This document shows, in pieces, positions 32,910 through 40,095 of a stretch of DNA of 45,780 nucleotides. The DNA is from an uncultured Collinsella sp. (GTDB lineage Bacteria > Actinomycetota > Coriobacteriia > Coriobacteriales > Coriobacteriaceae). The DNA is taken from assembly GCA_934630855.1 (NCBI GenBank), contig CAKTWW010000012.1, positions 1-45,780 of the forward strand. Reading direction: 5' to 3'. Below the pieces are notes generated by a model that was not told the origin of the DNA, ran no database searches, and was given only the letters and a program-made list of their open reading frames with translations. Position numbers and translations under genes: made by a program. Positions within the stretch are counted from its first letter, which is position 1. The number at the start of each line of letters is the position of its first letter.

Positions 32910-33808
32910 GGGGCCTCGCAGGACTGTCTGTTGTGACGGCGTGCGGGGCGGAACCCCGCGTGCCACAGGTCTCGCCAAAAGAGATGGCGCATCAGGCGCT
33001 GGAGTCGGTGGCGGAGAGGCTGCCCCGTGAGCTGGTGGAAAACGACGCATTGGCAAGGCTTGCTCGTTCCTGGGTGTCGTTGATCCCTGCGGACCGCTTG
33101 GGTGTCACTATTGAGGACGATGCGACACGTCTGGCGTTTCTGCTGCTATCGAGTGTCGTTGCTTGCGTTGCGCTAGCCGTGGTATCGCTTTCGCCCCTCG
33201 GGTTTTTCCTGGGGCTCGCGGCGCCGTTTGCCGCTTCTGCCGCGCGTGACACCTTTGATCGTCGCCGCGAGCAGCACGATGCGGAAGAGGCTATGCCCGA
33301 GGCTTTCACGGCGCTTTCCATGTCACTTGCCTCGGGGCATTCGCTGGCTCAGGGCATGCGTTTTGTTGGTGCCCATGCGCAGGAGCCGGTGCATACCGAG
33401 TTCTTGCGCGTTGCCGCAGCAATTGAATGCGGCATCTCGGCAACCGACGCCTTGGATGATCTGCTGGTTCGCGTCGATGCGCCCGGGCTTTCGCTCGTTA
33501 CCCTGGCGCTCAAGGTCTCGCAGCGCACCGGTGCTCCGCTTGCCGGCTTGCTGTCCGAGGCGGCAAGCATGGTGGGGGAGCGTATCGAGCTTAAGCGCCG
33601 CCTGGACGTTAAGACGTCGCAGGCACGTATGTCGGCGCACATGGTCGCGGCGATGCCGGCGGGTATGTGCGCGGTGCTGGCGCTTCTTTCGGCCGACTTT
33701 CGCCGCGGTCTCGCGACACCCGCGGGGGCCGGTGCCGTGGTGCTGGGTCTGGCCCTCAATGTCGTTGCGCTGGTGGTTATCCGCCGCATTATGAGGATGG
33801 AATTATGA
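32882..33808 (+). CDS. tadB: Tad inner-membrane platform protein TadB
   Basis: A 308-residue GspF-type platform protein. Two hydrophobic helices lie near residues 85-125, then a cytoplasmic T2SSF domain with EEAMPEAFTALSMSLASGHSLAQGM, then two helices at the end. It pairs with TadC to form the base of the Flp pilus motor. The ATG start has GAGGAGG upstream, inside cpaF. It overlaps tadC by four bases, so translation is coupled along the operon. Confidence 0.88.
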   Translation: MEIAVPLVVGGLAGLSVVTACGAEPRVPQVSPKEMAHQALESVAERLPRELVENDALARLARSWVSLIPADRLGVTIEDDATRLAFLLLSSVVACVALAVVSLSPLGFFLGLAAPFAASAARDTFDRRREQHDAEEAMPEAFTALSMSLASGHSLAQGMRFVGAHAQEPVHTEFLRVAAAIECGISATDALDDLLVRVDAPGLSLVTLALKVSQRTGAPLAGLLSEAASMVGERIELKRRLDVKTSQARMSAHMVAAMPAGMCAVLALLSADFRRGLATPAGAGAVVLGLALNVVALVVIRRIMRMEL

Positions 33809-34446
33809 GTGCCCTGGTTGCCGCGACGGCTTGCCTGTGCGCGCTGGGCGCCTTTGTCGTAACGGGTTTTGCGCGTGCGGAGGCGCGCGATATCGCAATG
33901 GCCTGCAGGCGTGAGGCAGCGTTGATCTTTGCTGCCGCCCGTTCGCTGGCCGACGCTGTCGCCACGCGCGTTAGGAGAGCGGTCGGGGCGAGGGACGCGC
34001 AGCGTGTGACGCTCGGCGAGGTGTCCGAGATGATTGACGTCGTTCGCCTGGGCCTATCTGCCGGGCTTTCGTTTGACGCCGCGCTCGAGATCTTTTGCGC
34101 CAATCGCGCATCGTTGCTGGCGGTCCGACTTGAGCGGGCGTGCATGGCGTGGCAGGTGGGCGTGGGAACGCGAGAGGACGAGCTGATGGCGGCGGCGCGC
34201 GACCTGGATGTGCGGGCGCTCGAGACCTTCGCCATCACGGTGGGCCAAGCGCTCGCTCTGGGCGCACCGCTTGCCGAGACGCTTGCCGCACAGAGCCGCG
34301 AGATCCGTGCGGCTCATCGTGCCGCGGTCGAGCGCGAGATCGAGCGAGCGCCCGTCAAGTTGTTGATCCCCACCGGCACGCTCATTTTGCCGGCGCTGCT
34401 GCTATCCATATTGGGCCCGCTGCTGGGAGCAGGCGGGATGATGTAG
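33805..34446 (+). CDS. tadC: Tad inner-membrane platform protein TadC
   Basis: A 213-residue partner of TadB. An N-terminal helix is followed by the T2SSF region (VSEMIDVVRLGLSAGLSFDA) and a hydrophobic C-terminus (LLIPTGTLILPALLLSILGP). It is shorter than many TadC proteins, as the N-terminal membrane pair is reduced to one helix. The ATG at 33805 overlaps the tadB stop. The pilin gene follows ten bases after its stop. Confidence 0.85.
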   Translation: MSALVAATACLCALGAFVVTGFARAEARDIAMACRREAALIFAAARSLADAVATRVRRAVGARDAQRVTLGEVSEMIDVVRLGLSAGLSFDAALEIFCANRASLLAVRLERACMAWQVGVGTREDELMAAARDLDVRALETFAITVGQALALGAPLAETLAAQSREIRAAHRAAVEREIERAPVKLLIPTGTLILPALLLSILGPLLGAGGMM

Positions 34447-34456
34447 GGAGGAATAT

Positions 34457-34690
34457 ATGAACACGATGACTGACATCGCGGGCAAGGTCTGGAGCTGGGC
34501 TTTTTACCAGACAATTCGCGCTCGCCAGCACACGGGGGCGTTACTGCGGGAGGAGAGCGCACAGGGTACCACCGAATATGCCATCTTGGTCGGCGTGCTC
34601 GTGGTGATCGCCATCATCGCCATCGTCGCGTTTAAGGGCAAGGTCGAAGAGCTGTGGAACGCGATCAGCGACGGCATCAACAGCCTGTAG
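34457..34690 (+). CDS. flp: Flp-family type IVb pilin
   Basis: A 77-residue prepilin. The leader ends at LREESAQG and the mature protein should begin TTEYAILVGVLVV, with Glu at position +3 and Tyr after it, the Flp signature. The long leader of about 37 residues is unusual, as classic Flp leaders are 15-25. One hydrophobic helix and a short amphipathic tail (KGKVEELWNAISDGINSL) complete the pilin. GGGAGG lies six bases before the ATG. As the major pilin it should be the most expressed gene of the operon. Confidence 0.93.
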   Translation: MNTMTDIAGKVWSWAFYQTIRARQHTGALLREESAQGTTEYAILVGVLVVIAIIAIVAFKGKVEELWNAISDGINSL

Positions 34691-35220
34691 GACATGGGCG
34701 ACCTGTCGGTTCGCTGCTGGTGCTTGCCTGCTTGATCGTGGCGATCGTGGCTGTGGTGTGGGGGCTGGGCGCTGCGCGTCGGCATGGTTCCGATGGCTTC
34801 GAAGCTCCTGCTGCCGTAGCGTCCCAGGATGATGCGGCGCAAAATGACGGCGTTTCTGCCGCCGACGGAGATGCGCCCGTCACGGCGCAGACCTTTCTGC
34901 AATCGCTTGATACCCAGGCGGGTGCGGTACCGGAGCCGTCTGGGGACAGTGCCATTGCGGCGCGGCTCGCGTGGTCCGAGGGCCGTCCGATGACGGAGGC
35001 TGCCGCGGACATGTTGCGCGCCTACCGGGAGATGTCCACGGCGCATCTGGCCTTGAGCGGCTATATCGACATCAAGGGCAACCTATGGGGCGCCATCGTG
35101 CGCGACGACCGCGGATGGGTTGACATGATAACCGTCGCCGCAGATGAGGGCGATGCGTCGTGCCGCCTGCGCGCGGTGCGCCTGGTTCCGCAAAAGACGA
35201 GCTTGGAGGAGGGGTCGTGA
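34654..35220 (+). CDS. Tad-locus membrane-anchored protein of unknown function
   Basis: The frame encodes one N-terminal helix (SLLVLACLIVAIVAVVWGLG), a Gln/Asp/Ala-rich linker and an outside domain of about 90 residues. The start is unsettled. GTG 34654 overlaps flp by 37 bases and keeps an N-terminal cytoplasmic tail; GTG 34720 would begin inside the helix. Neither has a good ribosome-binding site, so translation is probably coupled to flp. No family is recognised. Position between flp and a second Flp-like gene suggests a pilus accessory protein. Confidence 0.65.
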   Translation: MERDQRRHQQPVGHGRPVGSLLVLACLIVAIVAVVWGLGAARRHGSDGFEAPAAVASQDDAAQNDGVSAADGDAPVTAQTFLQSLDTQAGAVPEPSGDSAIAARLAWSEGRPMTEAAADMLRAYREMSTAHLALSGYIDIKGNLWGAIVRDDRGWVDMITVAADEGDASCRLRAVRLVPQKTSLEEGS

Positions 35221-35221
35221 A

Positions 35222-35440
35222 ATGCAAGATGCCCTGCGCGAAGAGTCTGCCCAATCGACCGTCGAATACGCCATCGTCACGTTGGCGCTGCTCTCGATTG
35301 TGCTGGCAATCACCGGCCTTTGGCGCGCCGGCACCGATGGCCGTCTGGCGGCGTTGGTCGAGCGGGCGGCGTCGCATGGCATTGCACCTATGTCGATCAT
35401 CGATGCCGCGACGGGTGCCAAGGATATCGCGCTGTATTGA
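35222..35440 (+). CDS. Second Flp-like prepilin, 72 aa
   Basis: The N-terminus LREESAQSTVEYAIVTLALL copies the processing region of Flp (LREESAQGTTEYAILVGV). The residue before the cut is Ser instead of Gly. One helix is followed by a 35-residue tail richer in charge than that of Flp. It is probably a minor pilin or pseudopilin. ATG 35222 follows GGAGGGG eight bases upstream. Its end overlaps the TadE-like gene by 38 bases. Confidence 0.75.
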   Translation: MQDALREESAQSTVEYAIVTLALLSIVLAITGLWRAGTDGRLAALVERAASHGIAPMSIIDAATGAKDIALY

Positions 35441-35915
35441 TGCCGCATGTGAGGACCGGGCACAGTCGACGGTGGAGGCCGCTTTTTTGCTTCCGACGTT
35501 TTTGACGCTCATCTTGCTGGCATTGCAGCCAGTGTGCCTGCTGTATACCCGCGCAGTCATGGAGTCTGCTGCTGCCGAGACCGCGCGGATTATGACTACG
35601 ACGACGGTAGACGACGACGCCGACTTGGAGGAGTTTGCCCGCCGTAGGCTCGCCGCGGTACCCAACGTCTCGATATTCCATGCAGGAGGTTCGCTGTCGT
35701 GGGATATCGAGTTGGGCCGGGCGGGCGCGGGCGGCACCTCGTCCGTGTCTATTGCCGGCGACGTGAAGCCCTTGCCCGTGATCGGCGCCTTTGCGCAGGC
35801 CATGGGCACCGCAAGCGCGGACGGATACGTTGAGCTCAGGGTCGACGTCTCATATCGTTCGCGTCCCGACTGGTTGGAGGGAGACTATGATTCGTGGATT
35901 GCTTCTTGGGATTAA
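35403..35915 (+). CDS. TadE-like pseudopilin
   Basis: The protein has the TadE-type start DRAQSTVEAAFLLPTFLTLI, with the conserved Glu in the prepilin-like segment. One helix and a 120-residue outside domain follow. The first supported start is ATG 35403, inside the previous gene and without a clear ribosome-binding site; expression is probably coupled. TadE/TadF proteins are minor pseudopilins needed for Flp assembly. The reading frame differs from the gene before it, so this is not a fusion. Confidence 0.75.
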   Translation: MPRRVPRISRCIDAACEDRAQSTVEAAFLLPTFLTLILLALQPVCLLYTRAVMESAAAETARIMTTTTVDDDADLEEFARRRLAAVPNVSIFHAGGSLSWDIELGRAGAGGTSSVSIAGDVKPLPVIGAFAQAMGTASADGYVELRVDVSYRSRPDWLEGDYDSWIASWD

Positions 35916-38049
35916 ACGCTTTTGGTCAAACCGCATTTCGGCGCGCCGCCGGCGTCCCAGTTCCCGCCGAAAGCGGGGCGGCTTTATGGGCCGCACCGGT
36001 ATCGATTTGTTTATCGAAGACGGCGCCTATACCACGCTCTCTTCTGCCGTGGTCATCTTGGTCGTGCTCACGCTGCTGTTTTCCTCGACGGCGGCGATAT
36101 GGAGCATGTCGCGAGCCGGAGATACGCAGGTGGCGGCCGATAGCGGTGCGCTAGCAGGTGCCAACGTGGTGTCGTCCTATCATACGGCCGCCACGGTACT
36201 CGATGCGTGCATCTTGAGCTTGGGTTTGGCGGGCTTTGCCACCGTCGGCACCGGTCTGGTTGCCATGCTCATACCGGGTGCCGAGGTGGCGGGGGCCGAT
36301 ATCGTCGATACCGGTGTCGAGGTCATTAAGACACGCAACAAGTTTGCCAAAAGTGCATCCAAGGGTCTTCAGAAAGTGGAGACCGCCCTGCCGTATTTAA
36401 TTGCCGCGCGTGCCATGCAGGCCGTGTCGGCGCAGGATACCGAGGGCGTGACCTATACCGGCACGGCACTCGCCGTGCCCAGGACCTCCGATTCGGATTT
36501 TGCCGCGCTCGAAGGGTCCGAGATCTCGACCGATGCCATCGAAAGCACCTCAAAAGACTTGGACTATGCTGCCAAGGAGCTGCAGAAGGCGTCCGAGAAA
36601 ACGGCAAAGGCCAAAGAGCGTGCCTGGCTTGCCGACTGCGGCGGGTCGGATAAAGACGCAATCGGAAGCTGTTCGTGCATGTGGGAGCGTGCTAAGAGTC
36701 TGACGGACCTTTCCGGTGGCAAAAACCCGCATTTTGCCTCGAGTATTACGTGGGAGCCGCAGGAGGCGCTCGACCGCGCGAAGGCGTACTACCATCGGCG
36801 CTTGGCAACTGAGGCGCCGAAGGGTTCGAGTGTCGAGATGATGGCGGAATCCGCGGCGCGCAAGGCGTTCTACAGCTATGCGAGCGATGAGGTCGACCGA
36901 GCCTATATTCATGACGATGGCGAGCAGATCTCGTCCTACATTCCGTTGCTTCCGAGGAATTCGGATGAGGTGCGCGCAACCGAGCTCTACACCGATGCGA
37001 TATGGCCGACGAGCACAAATGATGGCAAGACGTACCTTCACTATGGAACAAGCTGCCCCAACTATGCAAAGGGAACTCCAGGCAGATTGGCATCGATCGC
37101 CGATTACGATGGGCAGGATCCGTGTGGGCGCTGTGGCTTTGACGTGCTTAGCCTGGCTCGCGTGCCCATGCCCACATCGGTAATCGAGAGCGGCTTCGAA
37201 TATCACTTTGATCGGTTTAAAGACGCCATGGAAGACTATGTCGATTGCCGCAAAAAAGAGATCGAACTCGAGCGTCAGACCGAGGACGAAGCCGAGCGCG
37301 CGGGCGGCGCATTCGACGATGCCATCAAGGCGCTTTCCGCCGAGCGCCCGCGTATCGCTCCGCCCGGGCGCAATGGCGTGGTGTCCTTTGCGGTCTCGGG
37401 CTCCATTTCTAGTCCCGACGAACTCAACTCTTCGTTTAACACGGCAGTTAGGCTTGGCGATCGCGGCGCGATTTCCGCCGCGGTGCTGGCACCCGATGAC
37501 GCGACCGCGCAAAATAACGTGCTCGCGCGTTTCTTCTCGACGATGGAGGAGCGCTCGGGCGGAGGCATCGTGGGGGCGTTTGACGGCGTCATGGATGTTT
37601 GGGGCCAGTTGCTGGTGGGTTACGGAGATATCCAGCATGCGGCCGATGAACTCATGGACAGCCTGATTGGCGGCCTGGGTGGAAGCAACGGGGTGCTGGG
37701 CTCCATTGCGTCGTGGCTTGGTGACACCGTGTCGGGTTCTGTGGCGGGGCTGGGTCTTGAGCCGTGCGACCTGCGCCTGCGAAAGCCCGTGCTGACCGAT
37801 ACCGCAAATGTCATCAAGAGTCCGGGTTCCGACATCTCTGGTCTTTCCAAAGTTCAGGACAGCCTGCGAAAGATTCCGCTTGGTGTAACCGACCCCAAGG
37901 CGCTTTGCGAGGCCCTGCAGTACCAGGTCGAGCGTACGATCAACGAGGCAGTGTTTACCATTGCGGAGATTCCGCTGCCAGGTGGCGGCTCCATTCCGAT
38001 CGCCGTCGATGTCGCCACGCTGGCGGGTGTGTTTGGCGGTGGGTCGTAA
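35887..38049 (+). CDS. Large TadG-like surface protein of the Tad locus
   Basis: A 720-residue protein with a very basic N-terminus, then one helix (SAVVILVVLTLLFSSTAAI) after IEDGAYTTLSS, then a large outside part. That part includes helical stretches with Lys/Glu heptads (about 215-250 and 455-480) and CGGSDKDAIGSCSCMW and DPCGRCGF cysteine clusters. TadG proteins share the short N-terminal pseudopilin-like helix and the AADSGALAGAN motif (ADAAALAGA in other bacteria). That motif is present here near residue 82. It lacks the Glu+5 seen in the smaller prepilins. ATG 35887 follows GGAGGGAG and overlaps the previous gene. Likely role: tip or anchor of the pilus. Confidence 0.78.
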   Translation: MIRGLLLGIKRFWSNRISARRRRPSSRRKRGGFMGRTGIDLFIEDGAYTTLSSAVVILVVLTLLFSSTAAIWSMSRAGDTQVAADSGALAGANVVSSYHTAATVLDACILSLGLAGFATVGTGLVAMLIPGAEVAGADIVDTGVEVIKTRNKFAKSASKGLQKVETALPYLIAARAMQAVSAQDTEGVTYTGTALAVPRTSDSDFAALEGSEISTDAIESTSKDLDYAAKELQKASEKTAKAKERAWLADCGGSDKDAIGSCSCMWERAKSLTDLSGGKNPHFASSITWEPQEALDRAKAYYHRRLATEAPKGSSVEMMAESAARKAFYSYASDEVDRAYIHDDGEQISSYIPLLPRNSDEVRATELYTDAIWPTSTNDGKTYLHYGTSCPNYAKGTPGRLASIADYDGQDPCGRCGFDVLSLARVPMPTSVIESGFEYHFDRFKDAMEDYVDCRKKEIELERQTEDEAERAGGAFDDAIKALSAERPRIAPPGRNGVVSFAVSGSISSPDELNSSFNTAVRLGDRGAISAAVLAPDDATAQNNVLARFFSTMEERSGGGIVGAFDGVMDVWGQLLVGYGDIQHAADELMDSLIGGLGGSNGVLGSIASWLGDTVSGSVAGLGLEPCDLRLRKPVLTDTANVIKSPGSDISGLSKVQDSLRKIPLGVTDPKALCEALQYQVERTINEAVFTIAEIPLPGGGSIPIAVDVATLAGVFGGGS

Positions 38050-38525
38050 TGGTCGTTCGTACGCGCTTGCGCGAGGAACGCGCCCAGGCAACGGTCGAGA
38101 TGGCCATGATCACGCCCGTCCTGCTCGTGCTGGCCCTTATCGTGTACAACGTCATGATCTTTGCCGGCGCGGTCGCGCGCTTCGACCGCGTGGTGCCCGA
38201 CATCGTGCTGGCACATGCCGTGTCGCCGGGCGGGGAGGGCGACGACAGCGCTGTCGATGCTTCCGCGACGGTCCAGGCTCAAATACAGGATGCCATGGAG
38301 GGATATGAACTGCAGATCGAGGTTTCGGGCGAACAGGGTACCGCGGCGACGGATGGTGGGCTGCTTTCGCTGTCTGGAACATTTAGGACCTATACCTGCA
38401 CCATGCGCTATGAGCCGTGGCCGAGCTCGCTGAGCATCGCCGGCTTTTCTCTGGGGGCGCCGGCTGTGCTTACGCACGAGCGCGCGGTGACAGTCGATCC
38501 ATGGCACCCGGGGGTGGTCATGTGA
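38049..38525 (+). CDS. TadE/TadF-like pseudopilin
   Basis: A 158-residue protein starting MVVRTRLREERAQATVEMAM, again the LREE-AQ-x-T-x-E segment shared by the prepilins of this locus, followed by one helix and an outside domain with a single Cys. The start overlaps the TadG-like stop by one base (TAATG) and its own end overlaps the DUF192 gene by four bases. It is the last of four related prepilin-like proteins in the operon. Confidence 0.8.
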   Translation: MVVRTRLREERAQATVEMAMITPVLLVLALIVYNVMIFAGAVARFDRVVPDIVLAHAVSPGGEGDDSAVDASATVQAQIQDAMEGYELQIEVSGEQGTAATDGGLLSLSGTFRTYTCTMRYEPWPSSLSIAGFSLGAPAVLTHERAVTVDPWHPGVVM

Positions 38526-38881
38526 CCGCGGTCTCGTCCTATATCGCCTACGCGCGGGCGCTCAACAGGTTGGGCTGGACGCCGGCCGAGTTTGTGGTGG
38601 CGGAGTCGTTTGCCGTGCGCCTGCGCGGCATGCTGGGGCGGCAGCCGGTTGCCGTCAGCGGACTGCCGCTTGTCATGGCATTCCCGCGCTGTTCCTCGGT
38701 CCACACCTGCTTTATGGCCTATTCCATCGACATCGCCTTTATCGATCGCAACGGCAATGTCCTCGCGTGCTACGAAAACGTTCGACCTTGGCGCATGTGC
38801 TCCCACCCATGCGCCTGGGCCGTACTGGAGCGCCCCTCAATCATCGTATCGCCTCCTGCTTTCCAACGAGTACCGGCTTAA
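38522..38881 (+). CDS. DUF192 protein
   Basis: The 119-residue product contains the DUF192 pattern: RLRGMLGR near the N-terminus, SVHTCFMAYSIDIAFIDRNG in the middle and CAWAVLE near the end. The family forms a small beta barrel of unknown activity and often occurs as a single-domain protein, sometimes secreted. Here it starts at a GTG that overlaps the TadE-like stop by four bases, so it belongs to the Tad operon. No signal peptide is visible. An accessory or envelope role is inference from position only. Confidence 0.8.
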   Translation: MTAVSSYIAYARALNRLGWTPAEFVVAESFAVRLRGMLGRQPVAVSGLPLVMAFPRCSSVHTCFMAYSIDIAFIDRNGNVLACYENVRPWRMCSHPCAWAVLERPSIIVSPPAFQRVPA

Positions 38882-38899
38882 GAAGTGGCGGCAGCGTAC

Positions 38900-38925
38900 T
38901 TTCGTCATACGAAATTGGGTAAGAT
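38900..38925 (+). promoter_or_regulatory. Candidate autoregulatory operator and -10 box of the toxin-antitoxin remnant
   Basis: TTTCGT-CAT-ACGAAA (38900-38914) is a short perfect dyad. TAAGAT follows at 38920-38925 and GGGGGAGGAG just after that. A dyad next to a -10 box is the usual arrangement of toxin-antitoxin operators. No good -35 is seen. Confidence 0.4.
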
Positions 38926-38939
38926 GGGGGAGGAGATAC

Positions 38940-39020
38940 ATGGATGTCGAGATTCATCCCAACGCCAAAAAGCACCTGACGGAAAGGGTCGATGATGGGC
39001 AAGACATATACGACCGCTAA
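38940..39020 (+). pseudogene. Toxin-like remnant, 26 codons
   Basis: A short frame begins MDVEIHPNAKKHL after a perfect ribosome site (GGGGGAGGAG, six bases away) and stops after 26 codons. The start resembles N-termini of small BrnT-like toxins that precede ribbon-helix-helix antitoxins, but the rest is missing and the antitoxin frame begins inside it. It is either a deleted toxin gene or a short upstream frame kept for coupling. Confidence 0.4.
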
Positions 39021-39279
39021 CGGTCAGGTTGTAACGGATGAAATGATTGACACGTGGTGCGAGTCGTACGAGCGTGGCGAGTTTCCGGATGGCGAACACA
39101 CCGTTGGGGGGATCGTCCACGGACGGCCCCCACTCTCAAGCGAAGGGACGGCAACGCTATCGGTTAAGATTCCCCTGGGGATGAAGGAAGCGATTCGCCG
39201 AAGGGCGGCAGCCGAGGGGATGACGCCAAGTGAGTTTGCCCGTGCGGCCCTGAGCGAAAAACTTCTTGCGGCTGGATGA
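38992..39279 (+). CDS. Ribbon-helix-helix antitoxin-like protein, 95 aa
   Basis: The C-terminal 50 residues (TATLSVKIPLGMKEAIRRRA, then EGMTPSEFARAALSEKL) form a ribbon-helix-helix DNA-binding unit. The N-terminal 45 residues are an acidic extension typical of antitoxins that bind a toxin partner. The start ATG 38992 (or 38995) has GGAAAGGG upstream. No intact toxin gene lies next to it; only the 26-codon remnant precedes it. An orphan antitoxin or simple regulator are both possible. Confidence 0.7.
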   Translation: MMGKTYTTANGQVVTDEMIDTWCESYERGEFPDGEHTVGGIVHGRPPLSSEGTATLSVKIPLGMKEAIRRRAAAEGMTPSEFARAALSEKLLAAG

Positions 39280-39354
39280 TGCCTTTGACGTGCTGTTCTG
39301 TGGGGCCGAGGTTGTGGCTGGCGCCGTACTCAAAAACTTTTTTAAAATTCTCGG

Positions 39355-39382
39355 TTGACCGGCGCGCGTCCTTGGTTATACT
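39355..39382 (+). promoter_or_regulatory. Promoter of tRNA-Phe
   Basis: TTGACC (39355-39360) and TATACT (39377-39382) are 16 bases apart and 32 bases before the tRNA. Confidence 0.8.
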
Positions 39383-39414
39383 AATCAGGCCTTGGAACAA
39401 GGCACACCTCAAAT

Positions 39415-39469
<55 letters not shown>

Positions 39470-39487
<18 letters not shown>

Positions 39488-39534
39488 CCTTGAATTGACT
39501 AGGACCTCTGCAAAGGGGTCCTTTTCTTTTATGT
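39470..39534 (+). repeat. Direct repeat copy 1: tRNA-Phe 3' end plus terminator
   Basis: This 65-base segment covers the T loop, the acceptor 3' strand and the terminator of tRNA-Phe. It recurs at 39657-39722 with a single extra T. A tRNA 3' end duplicated in direct orientation is the classic footprint of a site-specific integration (attL/attR). Confidence 0.85.
39501..39530 (+). terminator. Terminator of tRNA-Phe
   Basis: AGGACC-T-CT and AG-GGGTCCT close on GCAA and are followed by TTTTCTTTT. It lies 13 bases after the tRNA. Confidence 0.85.
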
Positions 39535-39656
39535 GGCCCCCGCACGGAATCGAACCCCGTGAGGGCGCGGAGCTGAGGAAACGCGATAGCGTTTGCCAGC
39601 GCAGCTCGCAAGGCGCGGGAGCGCCGCGGCGGTCCGCACGCGCGGAAGCGCGGGCG

Positions 39657-39722
39657 CGATTCCCTTCCCCGCCACCTTGAATTGACTAGGACCTCTGCAA
39701 AGGGGTCCTTTTTCTTTTATGT
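39657..39722 (+). repeat. Direct repeat copy 2: displaced tRNA-Phe 3' end plus terminator
   Basis: Identical to 39470-39534 except for one more T in the terminator tail. The 122 bases between the copies (39535-39656) hold no gene. They are very GC-rich with short GCGCGG/CGCGC repeats and begin with an inverted tRNA-T-arm-like string (complement of GGGGTTCGATTCCG). Confidence 0.85.
39688..39718 (+). terminator. Second copy of the tRNA-Phe terminator
   Basis: The same stem as at 39501 with one more T in the tail, carried along in the direct repeat. Confidence 0.75.
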
Positions 39723-39732
39723 ATGCCTCTGT

Positions 39733-39901
39733 GGAAAATGCGTCCCGGCATTTTGATCCAGAGCGGGACACACTTTCCGCTTCGGGGCTGTTTGGGAAAG
39801 CACGACCCGGAATTACGCGAAATTGCGGGACACGCTTTCCGGTTGGGCGGCTGGCGGAAAACGCGTCCCATTCTCGAGCGAAATAATGGGACACGCTTTC
39901 C
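39733..39901. repeat. Array of three related palindromes
   Basis: Three hairpins follow each other: arms 39733-39747/39764-39778, 39795-39809/39826-39840 and 39856-39871/39886-39901. Each 5' arm is a variant of GGAAAACGCGTCCCG and each 3' arm of CGGGACACGCTTTCC, with 12-14 pairs. Loops are 14-16 bases and unrelated in sequence. The period is 60-62 bases. The loops vary while the arms are kept, so the structure seems to be what matters. Confidence 0.75.
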
Positions 39902-40022
39902 GGCGCTTATCTTCGGTGCGTATGCACATCCCGGCGCGCCAAGTCGAACCCGTCTGCCCGGACATTCCTCCCACTTTTGCGCCACTTTGTTGGCCGTTCG
40001 TTCGCCTGTCTGCACGCGCGGG

Positions 40023-40028
40023 TATACT
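40023..40028 (+). promoter_or_regulatory. Candidate -10 box of the GH5-like gene
   Basis: TATACT lies 68 bases upstream of the GH5-like start. No clear -35 is at the right distance, so the call is weak. Confidence 0.35.
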
Positions 40029-40095
40029 CAAAACGATAGTTATGTCATGCAAGAACGATGCGGGCTCAGCCCGTGTGATCCAAAAGGGGGCAGTG

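Noticed and set aside
39733..39901. CRISPR array
   Set aside because: The repeated parts are inverted arms within each unit, not direct repeats separated by spacers of uniform size, and there are only three units with no cas genes near.
39823..40095. Upstream extension of the GH5-like gene by 91 residues
   Set aside because: The extension runs through the third palindrome and a TATACT box, has foreign codon use, and ATG 40096 has a strong ribosome site.
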